A stretch of 64,000 nucleotides of DNA from Durusdinium trenchii (GCA_963970005.1 CAXAMN010026805.1:1133390-1197389); one strand, 5' to 3'. Counted from the stretch's first letter, positions 37,319-49,670 are shown. Numbers and translations are program-made. The notes: generated from the sequence alone by a model not told the origin.

Positions 37319-40300
37319 GTGGTGTCACTGCCTGACACAAGCGGTCATGTCTCGGAAGTTCGCGCATGTGTATGTGTACGGTGCTGTTGCTTTCGCATGC
37401 TTATTAACAGCCATTGCTGTTGCCTTCGCGGTTTTGTTTGTTCGCACCAGGACTCGGACGTAGCGTTTGAGGCCTTCGGCTGGAGGGTCATAAGTCCTGC
37501 ATTGGGTGGAGATACCCTAAACCCTAAACCCTAAACACCAATATGTCAGCTATCCGGTGGTGACGGTTTTCATGTCACCACCGGATCGGTGGACCGGTCC
37601 CTGGCCGCCCTAACCGTGACAGAACGACCTGGGCCCCGCTCTTGGCGGTTTGAGGTTTCTATCCAGGAAGTTCCGAAGCACACCATGAATGTGAAGGGAA
37701 GTCACTGATGCGAGTCCCGAAACCCAATTGTTGAGTCTGAGATTTGGCCGTGCCATGCCGGGCCTCAATGCCTGCCTCAACGACCTGTCGGACATGGTAG
37801 ATGACATGTTCGACAGAAAACCAGTTGATAGGCTATGTCGGGGCCGTTCTGAAGGCCACGACGTGGATGGTCCGACGGGTCAGTTTTCCTTCAAAACAAC
37901 GCCGATGTCCGCCTTGTCCAGGTTACCTCCTGGGCCCACTTAGCTTCGTGCATCTCTCTGTGAGCAGATCGACCGTAGCGCCAGGCCCAGCAAACCGGGA
38001 GGGGCATGGTGTTTCCATCATAGCTTCTCCAAATACTTGGATGTATACGTTGCAGATATTTGCCGTGAATATGGTAAATGGAAGTTTCTTATTTTTTTTG
38101 GTGTGTGTGTGTATACATGTATGCCTGCCTGTTCCATGCTCCGGCCTAGACACTTTCTTCAACAACACAGCTGGAACTTAACTTACTGTAACCTGGAATG
38201 GCAAGAGAGGTCTTGAAACTCATGGAAGATATGCTCCAACACCCAAGTTAAGTTGGCTAAGACATCAGAGTGAGTGCGCCATGTGACCGACACTGGCGGT
38301 GGTCCGAGGACGCAGAACCAGCCTGATCCGGAGAGCACGTGGCGGCGAAGGGGATGCCCTAGCGGTGGGGGACACTTGGCCGTTTCGCTTAAGGCGCTTG
38401 AATTATATGGCGCGTGAAACAGGCCTGGTCTGCGTTTCCAACCTAAGACTAAGGAATGCTAAGGATCCTGAAGAGTCCTGGACCCATCACAGACCATATC
38501 AAGCCTTTGATTCAACCCGACCATATACTGACTAGGAACTCTATGTTTTTGGGTCTATAGATATGGACGAGGCATCCTCGTCAGGGATTCAGATGGATCA
38601 AGGCAACAAAGGTCCAGTGCCACATGCTGCATTTCCCTCCTTTCCGCTCCAGGACACTGTCAGTGCACTTTGCCCTGACGATAGTCAATGGTACCCGGGT
38701 GCCATCGAGAAGATCAATGACGATGGCACCTTTAGCGTGAAGTGGGATGATCCCGATGGTGGCCCAGAGACCCACGACATCGAAGTGGCAGGTGTCGACC
38801 CGCGCGGAAGACCGGGGACGGTGAGTCGGCGACCTTGGCCGTTCTGTAGGATGGGGGCCGTGCTGTTTGCGGCCCGCTTGGAGGCGGGTGTCATGGGGTA
38901 GAGCCATAAGACTGTACGTATTGTAAGTACATGTAAGTACCATGAGTGAACAATGACGATGAGTCACTAACAATGGCACAAGGTGGTACATAAAATGTAT
39001 ACTTACGGCAGTTGTATTGTATATAAGTTGTTTGTTGACCCGTTTTTTTGGTAGCACTTGTTATTGTGAGGATTCATCGGGCGGCAGGACATGGGGCCCC
39101 TGGTCTGTGAAGGTGGCATGAAACTGAGCAATCACGGCCAACACATCACTATCAAACAGCTGTCTTGGACGCTATGTCACTACACTACACTAGACCTAGT
39201 GCTAGACCTACATTGAATGTGTACTATATGGCATTTGGAAGGCAAGCGCCAGCCAAATCCAGAGAATCAACATCAACAGTCTTTCGATCTTTTGGATCGA
39301 ACATTTTGGGCTGACATACAGAAGGCCACACATCATGACCCTTGGTATAGCGCTGCCAGACATTCAGAAGATCGTCATCTTCAAAGACTACAAGGTCGGG
39401 CCCCACTGTTGTCGTGCTTGGAACTTCCACCACGATTGCAGTGCCGAACAGGTCCAACATTTGTATAGTTGGGGTGAGGCCAGGTCACAAGGTCATGTCT
39501 TGCATTTAGTGGCTTCAAATCTGAGACCAGAACCCAGCAAGTCATTCCTTGGATAACATGTGATACTGGTTTCCAAGCATGTTGGAAGAATGACGTGTTT
39601 TTTCCATCTGGGGATACTGTAGGTCCACTAGGTCCGGTCCTTACCGACCGCGAGCGGTCCGGTCATGCGATCCTCCCAGGTCGGTGAAAGAGTGGAAGCG
39701 ATCTTCCCAGATGATGGCTATTGGTATCCAGCGGACCGGGAAGAGGGTCGGAGTCCGGCGAACACGGGAAGAGTCCGGCATATGATTCTCTTTAGGTTGG
39801 AGGCCAAGGCATTTAGGTTGGAGGCGGCCAACGCATTTAGGTTGGAGGCGGCCAANNNNNNNNNNTCGCATTTAGGTTGGAGGAGGCCATCGCATTTAGG
39901 TTGGAGGCGGCCATGGCATTTAGGTAGGTTGGAGGCCATCGCGATTAGGTAGGTTGGAGGCCATCGCGATTGGGTAGGTTGGAGGCCATCGCGATTGGGT
40001 TGGAGGAGGCCATCGCGATTGGGTTGGAGGTAGTTCTTTAATTCCGATTGGGGGCGGGGTGCAGTTCAGTATCAGCCTCAATGAATTTGCAGTGAACACT
40101 TTCAATGAAAGCAGGAACAGAGCACCATCCCTTCGAAACCTCATTCTTGAGCAGCACGGGCAGTGTCGGGGCATTCATTTGCCCATCACTCACAGACTCG
40201 ACTCAAAGACCTGAACGTCGCGACGAAGGTCACGACCGTTTCGTGAGGAAGTGACGAAGGTCGGCGACGGCCGCTTCACCGTGAAGTGGGATGACCCAGA

Positions 40301-43300
40301 TGGTGGTCCAGAGGAATCAGAAGTCGATGCCAAGGACAGGGTGAGAGTATGATGACACACCTTGGTTACACTGACTCACTAACATGGAAGTTGAAGTGGA
40401 AAACCCTTTGTGTCTAGAGGAAAGTAGTCTTCCAAAATATTTTCCAGTGTACCTTTTGATGCACTTGGATTCAATCGCAAGATCATAGGATTCAGCTCGA
40501 ATTCTGAGCAGGATGTTGCAGTTCTTAATGGTCTGAGATTTGGAGCCATGAATCTTATCTCCTCAGGAGATGAAGTATCCGCCAATCCCTTATGGGGACA
40601 TTGAGATTGGCAAGATGCTTGATGCAGACATCAAACAATCACTGAAATGCCGGAAGGTCTAGAGGTCTAAGAGTCTAGGGTCTAGACTAACAAAGCACCA
40701 TCAGCTTCATGAAATGTGGGTCGACACCTCCGAAGTTTGGCCTCCAATTGCTCTTGCAGTTTGTGGGACCTGGCGCTGGTGTTGTTTTTCTTTTTTTGGG
40801 AGGGCACCACGGACACAGCACCAGGGTACCTGTGGGTACCTGTGGGTAGCTGTGGCGCTGTTTTTGGTGCACCAAGCAGTACCTGGTGCCACCACGACGG
40901 ACACTGAGGAAGTACGACGGCACAGTGCGGAGCGTCTTGGACTTTGGCGCCTTTGTCGACATCGGCGCGGAGAGCGAGGGGCTGTTGCACATCTCACGCA
41001 TCTCGGGGGAGCGCGTGGAGAACATCTACGACGTGCTGTCAGAGGGGCAGAAGGCTGTTGGACTGTTGGGTGGGGTTTACCGGGACCCCGAATAGGCCCG
41101 TTAGGCAATGTTAGGCAACAATCTCTGGCCGCTCTTGCCCAACTTCGTTTGGCTGAAGTTTCCTGTCTGTTCTGTGTTTGTTCGGGGTGGTGTATGAGAG
41201 AGTCGAGCATGCCAGGTGGAGGTGTGGGTCTCTGGCAAAAGGGAGGACGAGGAGAAGTTTGGGCTCACCATGGTGGAGGGCAAGATGGACAGTGCACCCA
41301 GAGCCTTGGCGACGTCTCGTCGCACGGTGCAGGGTGCAAGGGTCGGTGTGGCCTGTCCGGGGTTTCTAAGCGAGAGTGACTTCAACAGAAACAGCAGTGA
41401 TGTTTGTGGCTGAGTTATTTGGTATGCGTTTGCTTGCAAGGAGCCCGAAATGCCCCACCATTTCACGCGCGCACCATCCACACCGCTAGTGACTAAATTA
41501 AATGAACCCGTTGCCCCCTCTTAAAAGGGTGCTTTGGGCTCCAATAGCTAGGTCTCCTTGTTCGTTCGTTTCAGTCGATCCACGATCTCAGGAGCTCCTG
41601 CTGATTTGACGCCTTTTGCAGATTTACCTTCAGATGAGTGGTGTCTGGTTGAAGTGGTGAACTCTAGTCTACTAGTTACCTCTTTTCATCTTGCCGTTAG
41701 AAATATGCTGAACTCGAGGTAGTGTGAGCAACAGAGAGCCAGAGAGAGAGAGAGAGAGTGAGTGAGTGAGTGAGTGAGGGAGCGAGAGAGTGAGTGAGGG
41801 AGCGAGGGAGGGAGTGAGTGAGTGAGTGAGTGAGTGTATGAAAGAGTGGGGAGCCGGGATGTGCACAAACCATCCAGCCGCCCATCGGGTCACAGAAAGG
41901 AACTGTGTTGGTACCACAGTGGCAGCGTGGGCTCCAGAAAGAGTCACTGTTCGGACTGTGTGTCACCCCCTCAGGTATAACGGCAAGGTGGCGCGAACTG
42001 CTCCCTTTGGCGCCTTTGTGACCGTGACCTTGGACAGCGGGGCGCAGGCCGATGGCTTGGTACATGTCTCGAAGATCAAGGACACCTGCCTTATGCGAGG
42101 TTTGGAGTCACGCGAACAGATCGTAGTTTTGAGTCATTGGACTTTTTGCTTTCAGATTGAATTCAAGAGCGCAACAAGACGGGCTCAGATTGAATTCAAG
42201 AGAACGACAGGGTACACCCATGCGCGAATGTGGGGGTGAACGTCGGCAACAGCAGAAGCGGCAGAAACGGTGTGATCACCCTCTTGCCTCGACGATTCTG
42301 TTCATGTCTGGAGGGTAAGCTGCCAAGGTCTACAACCAACTTTGGCATACTAATCAGATTTTGCCATTTTGACACATGTGAGACAGTTTTGCTACCTCAA
42401 GTACATCTCAAGTACTTTCGACATTGTTCTGTTTGTTTCTTTTGACATTGCATCAGTGAAGTGACCCTTGTTGCCGTGGTGATTTGCCGGCCTTGCTGTG
42501 GTGAGTCTCCACACTCCACTCAGATGTACATTCCAACTTGCTTTTCACCCACTGAAGAAACAGCCTTGGCAGGACGGCTTTGTGGACAATGTCGACGATG
42601 AGGTGTCCATCGGACAAGAATCTGGGACAAGAATCTGTGTGCATCGCGGAGTAATGTTTTTTGGAGTTCTTGGTCCATGTCAAGATATCATCGTTTGACT
42701 AATGCTCATCGGCTGAGGGGCCAGCACCCTCCTCACCTGTCTAAGCACGTTGCGCGAGCTGCGGCAAGCGACCGCCCCTCTGGGTTCGGGTGAAACCACC
42801 CGGTGAATGCACACGGCTGTGCACGCTTTGCCAATCTTTCTTGGGGGCCCTTAACATCCTCAACCGTCGTGAAACGTTGTTTAGGTGCATTCAATAAAGA
42901 CAACACATGGAAAGACCGTCCTGTGATGCCTTGTGGGGGGTATTCTTTACTTCGCTTCTTGGTGTTTTGCGGGGGCCCACATCCTTCGTTCTGACACTCA
43001 GCCCAGATTCCGCCCTCCTCGGATGAGCCGGTGGGTTTGTTCGTGCCTTGAGGATGTGAAGGTTCGTATTGAAGACGTGGACCTGGACAGCAACCGAATG
43101 CGCCTCTCAATGCGAGAAGGAGGCTTTGGTGGTGGTCCCAGAGCACCAGTAGACCTGACTCCTTTTGAGAATCTTAGCTGTTCATTCATTGGCGTCATTC
43201 AGGACAAGGCATTTGGTTGGCGCAACCATCATGTGGAGACGGGCATGAGTTTGATTCAGGACTTATACGGGCCCTACCTCTGGTCAGACAACTGGGCGGC

Positions 43301-46300
43301 TCTTAAATTTCAAAAGATATATTGAGGCTATTAGGTTGGAGGCCATCTCTAGAAGGTTGGAGGCCATCTCTATTAGGTTGGAGGCATAGCGCTCTTTGTT
43401 ACTCAATTCGCACAGTCATTGGCGAAGGCAACGCCCGGTAACACGTGGAACGTGCCGCGGAACGTGCAGAAGATTTCATGTGCATCCTGTGGCCTTTGCA
43501 CTCCTGGTGAATTCCCAGATCCAAAAATATTAAACCAAGAAGAGTCTCAGAAGTCCATGCTGAACGAAAAAGTTGTCCCCAAGTGGATGGCTATAGAGCT
43601 TCATGGATAGTCCGTTCGCATGAAGCTTGCACTACCCAGATGTGTCGTTCACAGGCAGCCGCTTCGCGGGGCAGGGTACGGACGGAGGTGCCGTACAGGA
43701 TTTGAGAGAACTGCTGGGTGCTTGGGGTGTTCATCGGACTTTCTTCAGGAACCTTTGACAAGATGCGACCGCGACCCAACCGTCTGACGCGGTCGGACCG
43801 ATGCTTCTGGGAGCTCGGACCCACGTTCTTCATGTTTACACCCGGAAGGGGCCTACATGGAAGCTGGAAATGGACCTTTGGAAGGGCGACTGGTTTTCAG
43901 GTTCCATGTGGACCTCTTCCAGGGTGTATTTCCCCCTTCTTAGGTCCTTTCTCCCATCCCCACCCCACCCCCCCAAAAGGCACAGAACAAGTACGTCGCG
44001 GACCAGTGAAAACGACCACGATAACGACCCAGAAGAAGGAACAAAAGGCCTCAGTTAGGCCTTGTCTTAGTTCTTCCAACATCTCCCTAGACCGTCTAAG
44101 GAGCATTTCTCCAGACAACTGGCTGAAAGGCAAAGTCGCCCGGTTGGCTCCCTTCGGTGCCTTTGTGACTGTCACCACACCTGACGGAGATGCCACCGCC
44201 GACGGCTTCTTGGACCAGAAGCTCACGGTGGGTCGTCTGGTGATGAGTCACTGTCCAGGTACCCCCCCAGCTCGTGGAAAGGCCTTTTGGGCAGGATCGC
44301 AGCGTTGGTGGTGTTTCTGTCAAAGCAGCATGCTTCTGGGTTTATAAAAATGCCAGAACTTTAGCTCAGGTCATCCTTGAGTAGATTGAGTATGGCACGG
44401 TCCGAGAACAAATTGGAAAACGGCCGGTTTTTCATTGTCACTACCGACTTGAGGGTGACAAGAAATGTAGCTGGAAGCTTGCAGGGGCGCTCCACATTTG
44501 AAGAACAAAGGGGGAGACCCCCTTCTCTTTCAACCTGTTCCCTGCCCAAGGAGATGATGCCGTAAAGACTCATGATACATCAGTTTGTGACCCAACCCTT
44601 TTCCCAATCTGAGACTGGCTGCACCATGGTGCACCAAACACCATCTGAAATGGACCCGAGATCTCCGCATTTCACACGTGGAGCTCAGGCTTGGTCCACA
44701 TCACTCAGATCAGGGACGGTTTTGTGGAAAGCGTGGAGGATGAGTTGCAGGTTTGGCTGGGAAAGCGTGCCTTCTTTTCTTAAAGGCAATGGTGTTCACA
44801 TCAACCTGCTCCGGCTTCAAAAAAATGACTTCGCCAACCCTGTCGCAGGTGGGTCAAGAGGTGGAAGTTCGGGTGGAATCCGCCAACAACGAAGATGGAA
44901 AGATGAGTTTGTCGATGAAGCAGCCCTTTTAGGCGGCGAAGTGAAGTTCTGTACAGTAGTTTTCTGGGCGGATGGCACACAAGCCGGAGACCAGTTTGGA
45001 TGCAATCATGTCAGCCACTTTCTTTTGATCACGAGTAGGTGTAGGTGGCATATAATGTCATATTGATGTTCTTGGATTTTGTGCCATCGAGTTCTTGAAG
45101 TCACTGTAGACTTCAGCAAGCCGCTGCATGAACGGCCTCGCAGAGTAACGGCGTGGCGGAACGCCGTTGGAACGCGGGTGATGGGCCAATGGGCTCAGGT
45201 TGGAACGCCGGTTCGACTTCCTCAGGGGATCCAGTCGGAGCTTGCGGTCGCGCAGGGTCATGAGGGATGAGGGCAAGACAGGGTGCAAGACAGGTGGCAC
45301 TGAGGGATTCCGCTCGTTGAAAAGGAGGCATCGATGCTAGGCTTCATCGCAGTTGTGCTCAACAGCCAGTAGAGGTTTCGACAAAGGAGTGGTCAACAAA
45401 TCAACAAAATAGTGTCCGAGCCTCGAGTTCACTTTTGAGCACCACTGTGTGGGGGTACATTTTACATCTCTGACTCCTGCCCCCCAAAAAAGCTGCCCTG
45501 GTTGGGTCTGCGTGGGAAGTGCAATCTCTTAGGACGGATTCACAAGAAAAGGTGGATTCTTGTGAAATTAGATGAAACCAGCTCGGATTTCTGGGAAGGG
45601 TCTTCGAGACCAAGATTGAGCCATTGGGCTCAGCTTGGACGTGCAGCATCATCCAACAATTATGAACATTATGTTCTGCACCTGCTGTTGGAACATGACC
45701 TCAAAGCACGTCCACATACCTCCATCAAGTATGGGCTTGCCACCGCTTCCAGCAGTGTGCTTCCCATTCCGAAACATCATATAAGTCGGAATGCAAGACA
45801 CAGTCCTTCACACCAAACCTATAGCACAGGTTGAATGTGCTAAAGTCAAACTGTACCAGGTTGAACGTGCACTGGTTAGCCGTCGAACAGGCTAAAGTCC
45901 TACGCCGGTCGATGCCGGTTGACCAAGGTCAGTGTAGAGCCGAGGGCTTATGTAGTGAAACGGACCAACAGATCATTATGACAAACACAAGCAACACCGA
46001 GCAATAATATTAATTACGATGTTATTTCAAGTAACTAAGAATGACAAACTTGAATTCTATATTCTATATATTTACTACACTTGTATTTTTTCTATCTCCA
46101 CCAGCCACCAGCCCTTTGAACCGCATTCCTCACCCATGGTGGACAGATGAGGGCCCTGGGCGACTTGGTGGAGGGACGGGTCATCCAGATCTCACAGGAC
46201 TTGGGCGAAGATCGGTGATAAAGTTATGGAACACAACGGGACATGGAACACAACACTTGTTTTTTTCAAAGACTCTTCTCTCATTTGGATTTGTGTTTGG

Positions 46301-48458
46301 GATTTGGAACATGACCTAGCAGTTGGATGACACCTTCTCTTGTTCACTGTTGGCAGGAGAAGATTTATATCGAACTTGCTGGTCAAGAACGTCCAGCTCT
46401 ACTGCAAGGGCCTTTGGACTTCCTCCCCCAACTCGGAGTCTTGGAGGTCGAAGCACGGGAGGACTGGCTGGGGTGTCAGTTCTTTTGGGAGCATGATGTA
46501 TCCTCCCAACCTCTAGCCCTGCCATGCCCTGCTCACCCATCCCTTGTGCCAAAGGTACGTGGAATGGAGAAGTTCCGAACGGTTGTCTGCTTCGGCATGC
46601 GGCCGAGCTGGTTTACCAGCGGGGACCCTATTTAGTTGACCCCGCTCCTATGTTTTTTACACTACCCTTTTTTGACCCCGAAACCCGATCACATCAGCCC
46701 CCTTCCTGCCACTGGCAACACTTTTCATTCTGACCCGGCAAACCATTATCGTCGCGAAGAATTCTCATTCCTGTTGCAGAGGCTGTTTCCAATGCTGTCA
46801 GCGCAGGAGTTTCGCAACTTCAACTTACCATTTTCGCATATTTTCGTTTTTTTTTGAAAGACAAGTTCAAGATGCAATAGCTAACGTCTTCTTTACACTG
46901 GAGGAGTTTGATCTGGCCTAGGTTCCTGACCGCCTCACATGTATGCCGACCACAGCATCTTAGAAGAGCATGAGGTGGCCCCCAGACATAAACAGAAGAT
47001 GGCCTTGCAGAGCTCGAAAGTGTTAGGCCACCACGAAACCTGCGAATTCGGCGTGCTTGCGCCTTTCGGACTCGTACATCGCTGCTCCCTGGTCGGCGAG
47101 CATTTGTCCTATCCCACCAACAGAGCGCAGGATCGAAATGCAAATAGGCGACAAGAGGTGGCCTGGCAGGTGCTTTTTCTTTCCAAGCCCACCCTTGACC
47201 TGTGGTTATGAAAGGCGGCGGTGAGAGTTGGAAGAGAAGGAAAGCTTTAGAACATTTAGAACAAAAAATTCAAAGGGCTTGCTTGAAAGAAATTAATTCA
47301 AAAAGGCCAGAATACACCAAACACTTTTTATGGAGAGAAAAACGGTGATGAAACTTGGAAGGAAGGACGAGTTTGGAGAATGAACAAAGTCAATGGGGTC
47401 AACAAGGCAGGCTTTGAGAACAGACGTGGTCACAAAAAAAGTTTTTCAGAACAGACGCTTATGAAAAGCATATTTTCTTTCAAAGGGCAGAAACATTCTG
47501 GAAGCAGACGACCCCAAAAAGGAACATTTTGAGAACAGACGGGATCAAAAAGGAAGGTTTTGAGGACGCACGGAGTCCAAAAAAACGGGCTTTAAGAACA
47601 GACGAGGTCAACAATGAGTCTTGTGAACAGATGGAGTCAAACTGGAAAGTTTTGCGAACAGATGAGGTGAACATGGAAGGTGTTGAGAAGAGCCGGGGTC
47701 AAAAAGGATGGTTTTCAGAAGAGACGCAGTCGAATGGTCCAAAGGACGGTTGTCAAAAGAAGCAGTGGGTATTGAAGGTACACGGCTTAAAAAACAAGTA
47801 CTTGATGGAACGAATGGGTGTCCGTTTGCCAGCCAGTTCCAAGGCGATGAGCTGGTTGATTTGCAAGTGGCTGGTCTTCACGAAGGCCTGGTGGGTTTGG
47901 TCTGCAGTACTTGGTGAATGTTAGCTGCTAGCTGCACAATGTTGTGCAATGTAGTTGTACTCGTCTAATGAAATAACTCCGCGGATGTTGTGGGAAGTGG
48001 AGGATGCATTAGCACGGCCGATTGGTTGAGGGCAGTTGAGGCGGACCCATAGAATCTGTAGAAGTCAGTGAACACAGGTTAGGGTTCTCAGCCCATTGTC
48101 CACCGGTTGGTTTTGGAATGCCTTGGGTAGAGTCCCATCCTTCTGTCCGCTCCTTCCAGCCGCATGCTGCTGCCGTGCTGTTGGGTGTCCCATCACAAGG
48201 GTTCTCTTTGCCACCCATTGCCGATTGCCATTCACATCAGGTGAGATCACCCTTTTGCTGGCAGCAGAAGAGGAGGAAGAGAAGGAGTTGGAGGACATTG
48301 CAGATGCCCAAGCAAAGGGCGGCAAAGGTGCCATCAAGGGTACCAAAGGCACCAAGGGCTATGGCCAGGATGCCGCTGGGCGATGGTCAGATCAAACGCG
48401 GCCGGGCGGTACGGGGGTTGCTGGAATCCAAATTGAACCAGCACGGCTGAAAACATGA
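37211..48458 (+). CDS. Tudor-like / S1 RNA-binding multidomain protein, multi-exon
   Basis: A probable first exon encodes a basic, Pro/Arg-rich start and a hydrophobic core (LLPVLVLGFA), like a signal/plastid leader. Two Tudor-like modules follow (DDSQWYPGAIEKI, FSVKWDDPDGGPE; then DDGYWYPA|EVTKVGDGRF). At least four S1 modules come next, three of them with the VxxFGAFV / APFGAFV signature and the SEGLLHIS or ADGLVHVS core. The C-terminus is acidic, then Gly/Lys-rich. S1 domains bind RNA, so roles in ribosomes or RNA turnover are likely; plastid proteins related to ribosomal S1 or EF-Ts/PSRP-7 are the nearest idea. Supported exons: 37211-37318, 38653-38820, 39680-39733, 40248-40340, 40567-40616, 40909-41053, 41216-41313, 41975-42080, 42573-42617, 43053-43179, 44115-44204, 44689-44750, 44849-44919, 46152-46206, 46357-46554, 47844-47885, 48241-48458. 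Confidence 0.78.
37515..37535 (+). repeat. interstitial telomere-type repeat, (CCCTAAA)3
   Basis: Three exact CCCTAAA units, the plant/dinoflagellate TTTAGGG type. It is intronic if the 37211 exon belongs to this gene. Confidence 0.8.
38653..38820 (+). CDS. Tudor-like module 1 exon
   Basis: 56 codons from TCCAG|G to a GTGAGT donor. It encodes ALCPDDSQWYPGAIEKINDD, then GTFSVKWDDPDGGPE, a typical Tudor/Agenet-like beta-barrel sequence. Confidence 0.82.
39680..39733 (+). CDS. Tudor-like module 2, first half
   Basis: 18 codons, VGERVEAIFPDDGYWYPA. The intron begins with GA (39734). It joins exon 40248 in phase 0. Confidence 0.8.
39793..40030 (+). repeat. dispersed minisatellite family B, copy 2
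   Basis: About ten tandem units of GCATTTAGGTTGGAGGC(GG)CCA, drifting to GCGATTGGGTTGGAGG. The assembly gap lies inside it. Confidence 0.9.
39856..39865. other. assembly gap (10 N)
   Basis: Ten N in the middle of the minisatellite; the true array length is unknown. Confidence 1.
40248..40340 (+). CDS. Tudor-like module 2, second half
   Basis: 31 codons, EVTKVGDGRFTVKWDDPDGG, then PEESEVDAKDR. GTGAGA donor. Confidence 0.82.
40567..40616 (+). CDS. linker exon before S1 module 1
   Basis: Encodes EMKYPPIPYGDIEIGK plus two bases of Met. GC donor at 40617 in phase with 40909, giving IEIGKMKYDGTV. Confidence 0.75.
40909..41053 (+). CDS. S1 module 1, main exon
   Basis: Encodes KYDGTVRSVLDFGAFVDIG, then SEGLLHISRIS and DVLSEGQK, a complete S1 core. 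GC donor at 41054. Confidence 0.9.
41216..41313 (+). CDS. S1 module 1, last strand
   Basis: Encodes VEVWVSGKREDEEKFGLTMV, then EGKMDSAPRALA. Donor GT at 41314 (or GA at 41311), phase 2. Confidence 0.8.
41733..41838. repeat. GAGA/GAGT microsatellite
   Basis: (GA)n passing into (GAGT)n and GAGGGAGC variants, intronic. Confidence 0.95.
41975..42080 (+). CDS. S1 module 2, main exon
   Basis: Encodes YNGKVARTAPFGAFVTVTLD, then ADGLVHVSKIK. The intron begins GA (42081). Confidence 0.88.
42573..42617 (+). CDS. S1 module 2, middle micro-exon
   Basis: 15 codons, DGFVDNVDDEVSIGQ. GA donor at 42618. The equivalent segment of module 3 reads DGFVESVEDELQ. Confidence 0.82.
43053..43179 (+). CDS. S1 module 2, last strand and linker
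   Basis: Encodes DVKVRIEDVDLDSNRMRLSM, then a Gly/Pro-rich linker. GT donor at 43180, phase 1. Confidence 0.82.
43325..43388 (+). repeat. dispersed minisatellite family B, copy 3
   Basis: Three units of AGGTTGGAGGCCATCTCTA, intronic. Confidence 0.85.
44115..44204 (+). CDS. S1 module 3, main exon
   Basis: Encodes NWLKGKVARLAPFGAFVTVT, then PDGDATAD. GC donor at 44205, phase 1. Confidence 0.88.
44689..44750 (+). CDS. S1 module 3, middle exon
   Basis: With the split Gly codon it encodes GLVHITQIRDGFVESVEDEL and Q. GT donor. Confidence 0.85.
44849..44919 (+). CDS. S1 module 3, last strand
   Basis: Encodes VGQEVEVRVESANNEDGKMS, then LSM. GC donor at 44920 in phase with 46152. Confidence 0.82.
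46152..46206 (+). CDS. S1 module 4, first strand
   Basis: Encodes ALGDLVEGRVIQISQDLG. GA donor at 46207. Confidence 0.65.
46357..46554 (+). CDS. S1 module 4, middle (3' end uncertain)
   Basis: Encodes EKIYIELAGQERPALLQG and more. A GTACGT donor follows AAG at 46555, but an earlier end is possible. Confidence 0.55.
47385..47760 (+). repeat. degenerate ~31-bp minisatellite
   Basis: About nine units resembling GAACAGACGGGGTCAAAAAG followed by GAAGGTTTTGA, intronic. Confidence 0.8.
47844..47885 (+). CDS. S1 module 4, last strand
   Basis: Encodes DELVDLQVAGLHE and a split Gly. GC donor at 47886, completed at 48241. Confidence 0.6.
48241..48458 (+). CDS. C-terminal exon of Tudor/S1 gene
   Basis: Encodes EITLLLAAEEEEEKELEDIA, then a Gly/Lys-rich tail (GTKGTKGYG), reaching TGA at 48456-48458. 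A further splice before the stop is possible. Confidence 0.6.
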
Positions 48459-48919
48459 TTCCTGGCAAACTGGGCCACCGGTGGAGTCCAGGAAACTTGC
48501 GTCTCCATTCCGGCTTCCCCGTACTTGTAGGATGCTCTCAAGATCACAGGTCACACACCTTGGGACTTTCCGAGCCCTCGGAGGTCACTCTGAATCAGAT
48601 AATGCTAGAGAACCGTATGTTAAATGCATGCAGTTTCGTGCTGGAAAGATTCATGTTAAAACTCTTTGGCTGGTTTACCCACCAATCCTGCTTCAAATTG
48701 TGACATCCATAGACTAGCTTTACATGTGTATTTGTGGTTATTATGTGTCCAACCTCCCGAACCCCCCGCCCATGGTGGAAGGTTCCATGGTGCGAAAGAC
48801 GCGCTTTTTCTCCGCCAAGTCGGAGACTTATTGACATGGGCAACGTGTTTGCTTATTGGGCTTTGTGAACCATTTGATAATTCCTTTTGGTTCCTCAAGT
48901 TTCAAACATGGACCCCAGG

Positions 48920-49053
48920 AGTCGAGGCACTCGATGCGATGCATCCGTTCAATCCTTCGATGGCCGAGGAGCGCGTCGGCTTCATGTATACGAAGCAGCA
49001 GCTCTTGGAATGTCGTGCCGCTGTGCTCCGGGATGGGAAAACAGTGCAGCTGG
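48920..49053 (+). CDS. candidate exon, unassigned
   Basis: Open after CCCAG. It encodes VEALDAMHPFNPSMAEERVG, then MYTKQQLLECRAAVL. It could be an upstream exon of the HEAT-repeat gene, because the LINE separates the two. No family is recognised. Confidence 0.4.
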
Positions 49054-49287
49054 CAAGTTTGAGCCAATGCCCGGAAGAGGCGAGGACTGGCTGCGACGAC
49101 ATTCATTGGGCTCGGTAACAGGATCACATATAGGTTTACTTGTCACGTTTTCCGTGGGAAGGTGCGGACCTTGTCACAGGAGAAGAATAAGACATGGCCT
49201 AGTACTTCATTGTCTTCGGAACGTTCAACGGTCTAATCTACTTAGGCCATCAGTGTCTTTAGGCTTTCCCCATGCGCCAAACTTCCA

Positions 49288-49453
49288 GCTGCACTCGCAG
49301 GAGCTGGAGACCACCTTGGTGCGAGCACTGTTGGCAGGTGATTTGCCCCCTGCCTGGTGGTCCAAGCGAACGATGCCGCTCAAGCGGCAAGCCTTACGCG
49401 TGGCGCTGCGTGTGGCGGCTTGGAGTGATCGTGCGGATGGATGGAATTGTTGA
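49288..49453 (+). CDS. candidate exon, unassigned
   Basis: Encodes QLHSQELETTLVRALLAG, then KRQALRVALRVAAW, helical and basic, ending at a stop. Boundaries are uncertain. Confidence 0.35.
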
Positions 49454-49670
49454 TCTTCATTCATCTGATGGGCACAGTGGGGGTTCGACCCGAATGGAGT
49501 CCATGTTCATAGAAGTTTCATGAACTTTCGATGAAGAGTCGATTCTTAGATGGTTTCAGCATGTTTCAGCCACTGCTGGACTCCTACCTGCTAGCATGTT
49601 TCTGAATAGTCCCCACATCAGACCGACATCGGCATCAGTTGTTCCGGAGAACTCTTTCTGGTCTCACCCA

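Noticed and set aside
42498..42560. SLHTPL-like s reading that could be the missing SLH exon of the alarmone synthetase
   Set aside because: It lies inside an intron of the Tudor/S1 gene, 8 kb beyond the last synthetase exon.
47529..47924. 131-codon frame in the 47.4-47.8 kb region
   Set aside because: It mostly translates the ~31-bp minisatellite; only the last part (47844-47885) is supported as an exon.
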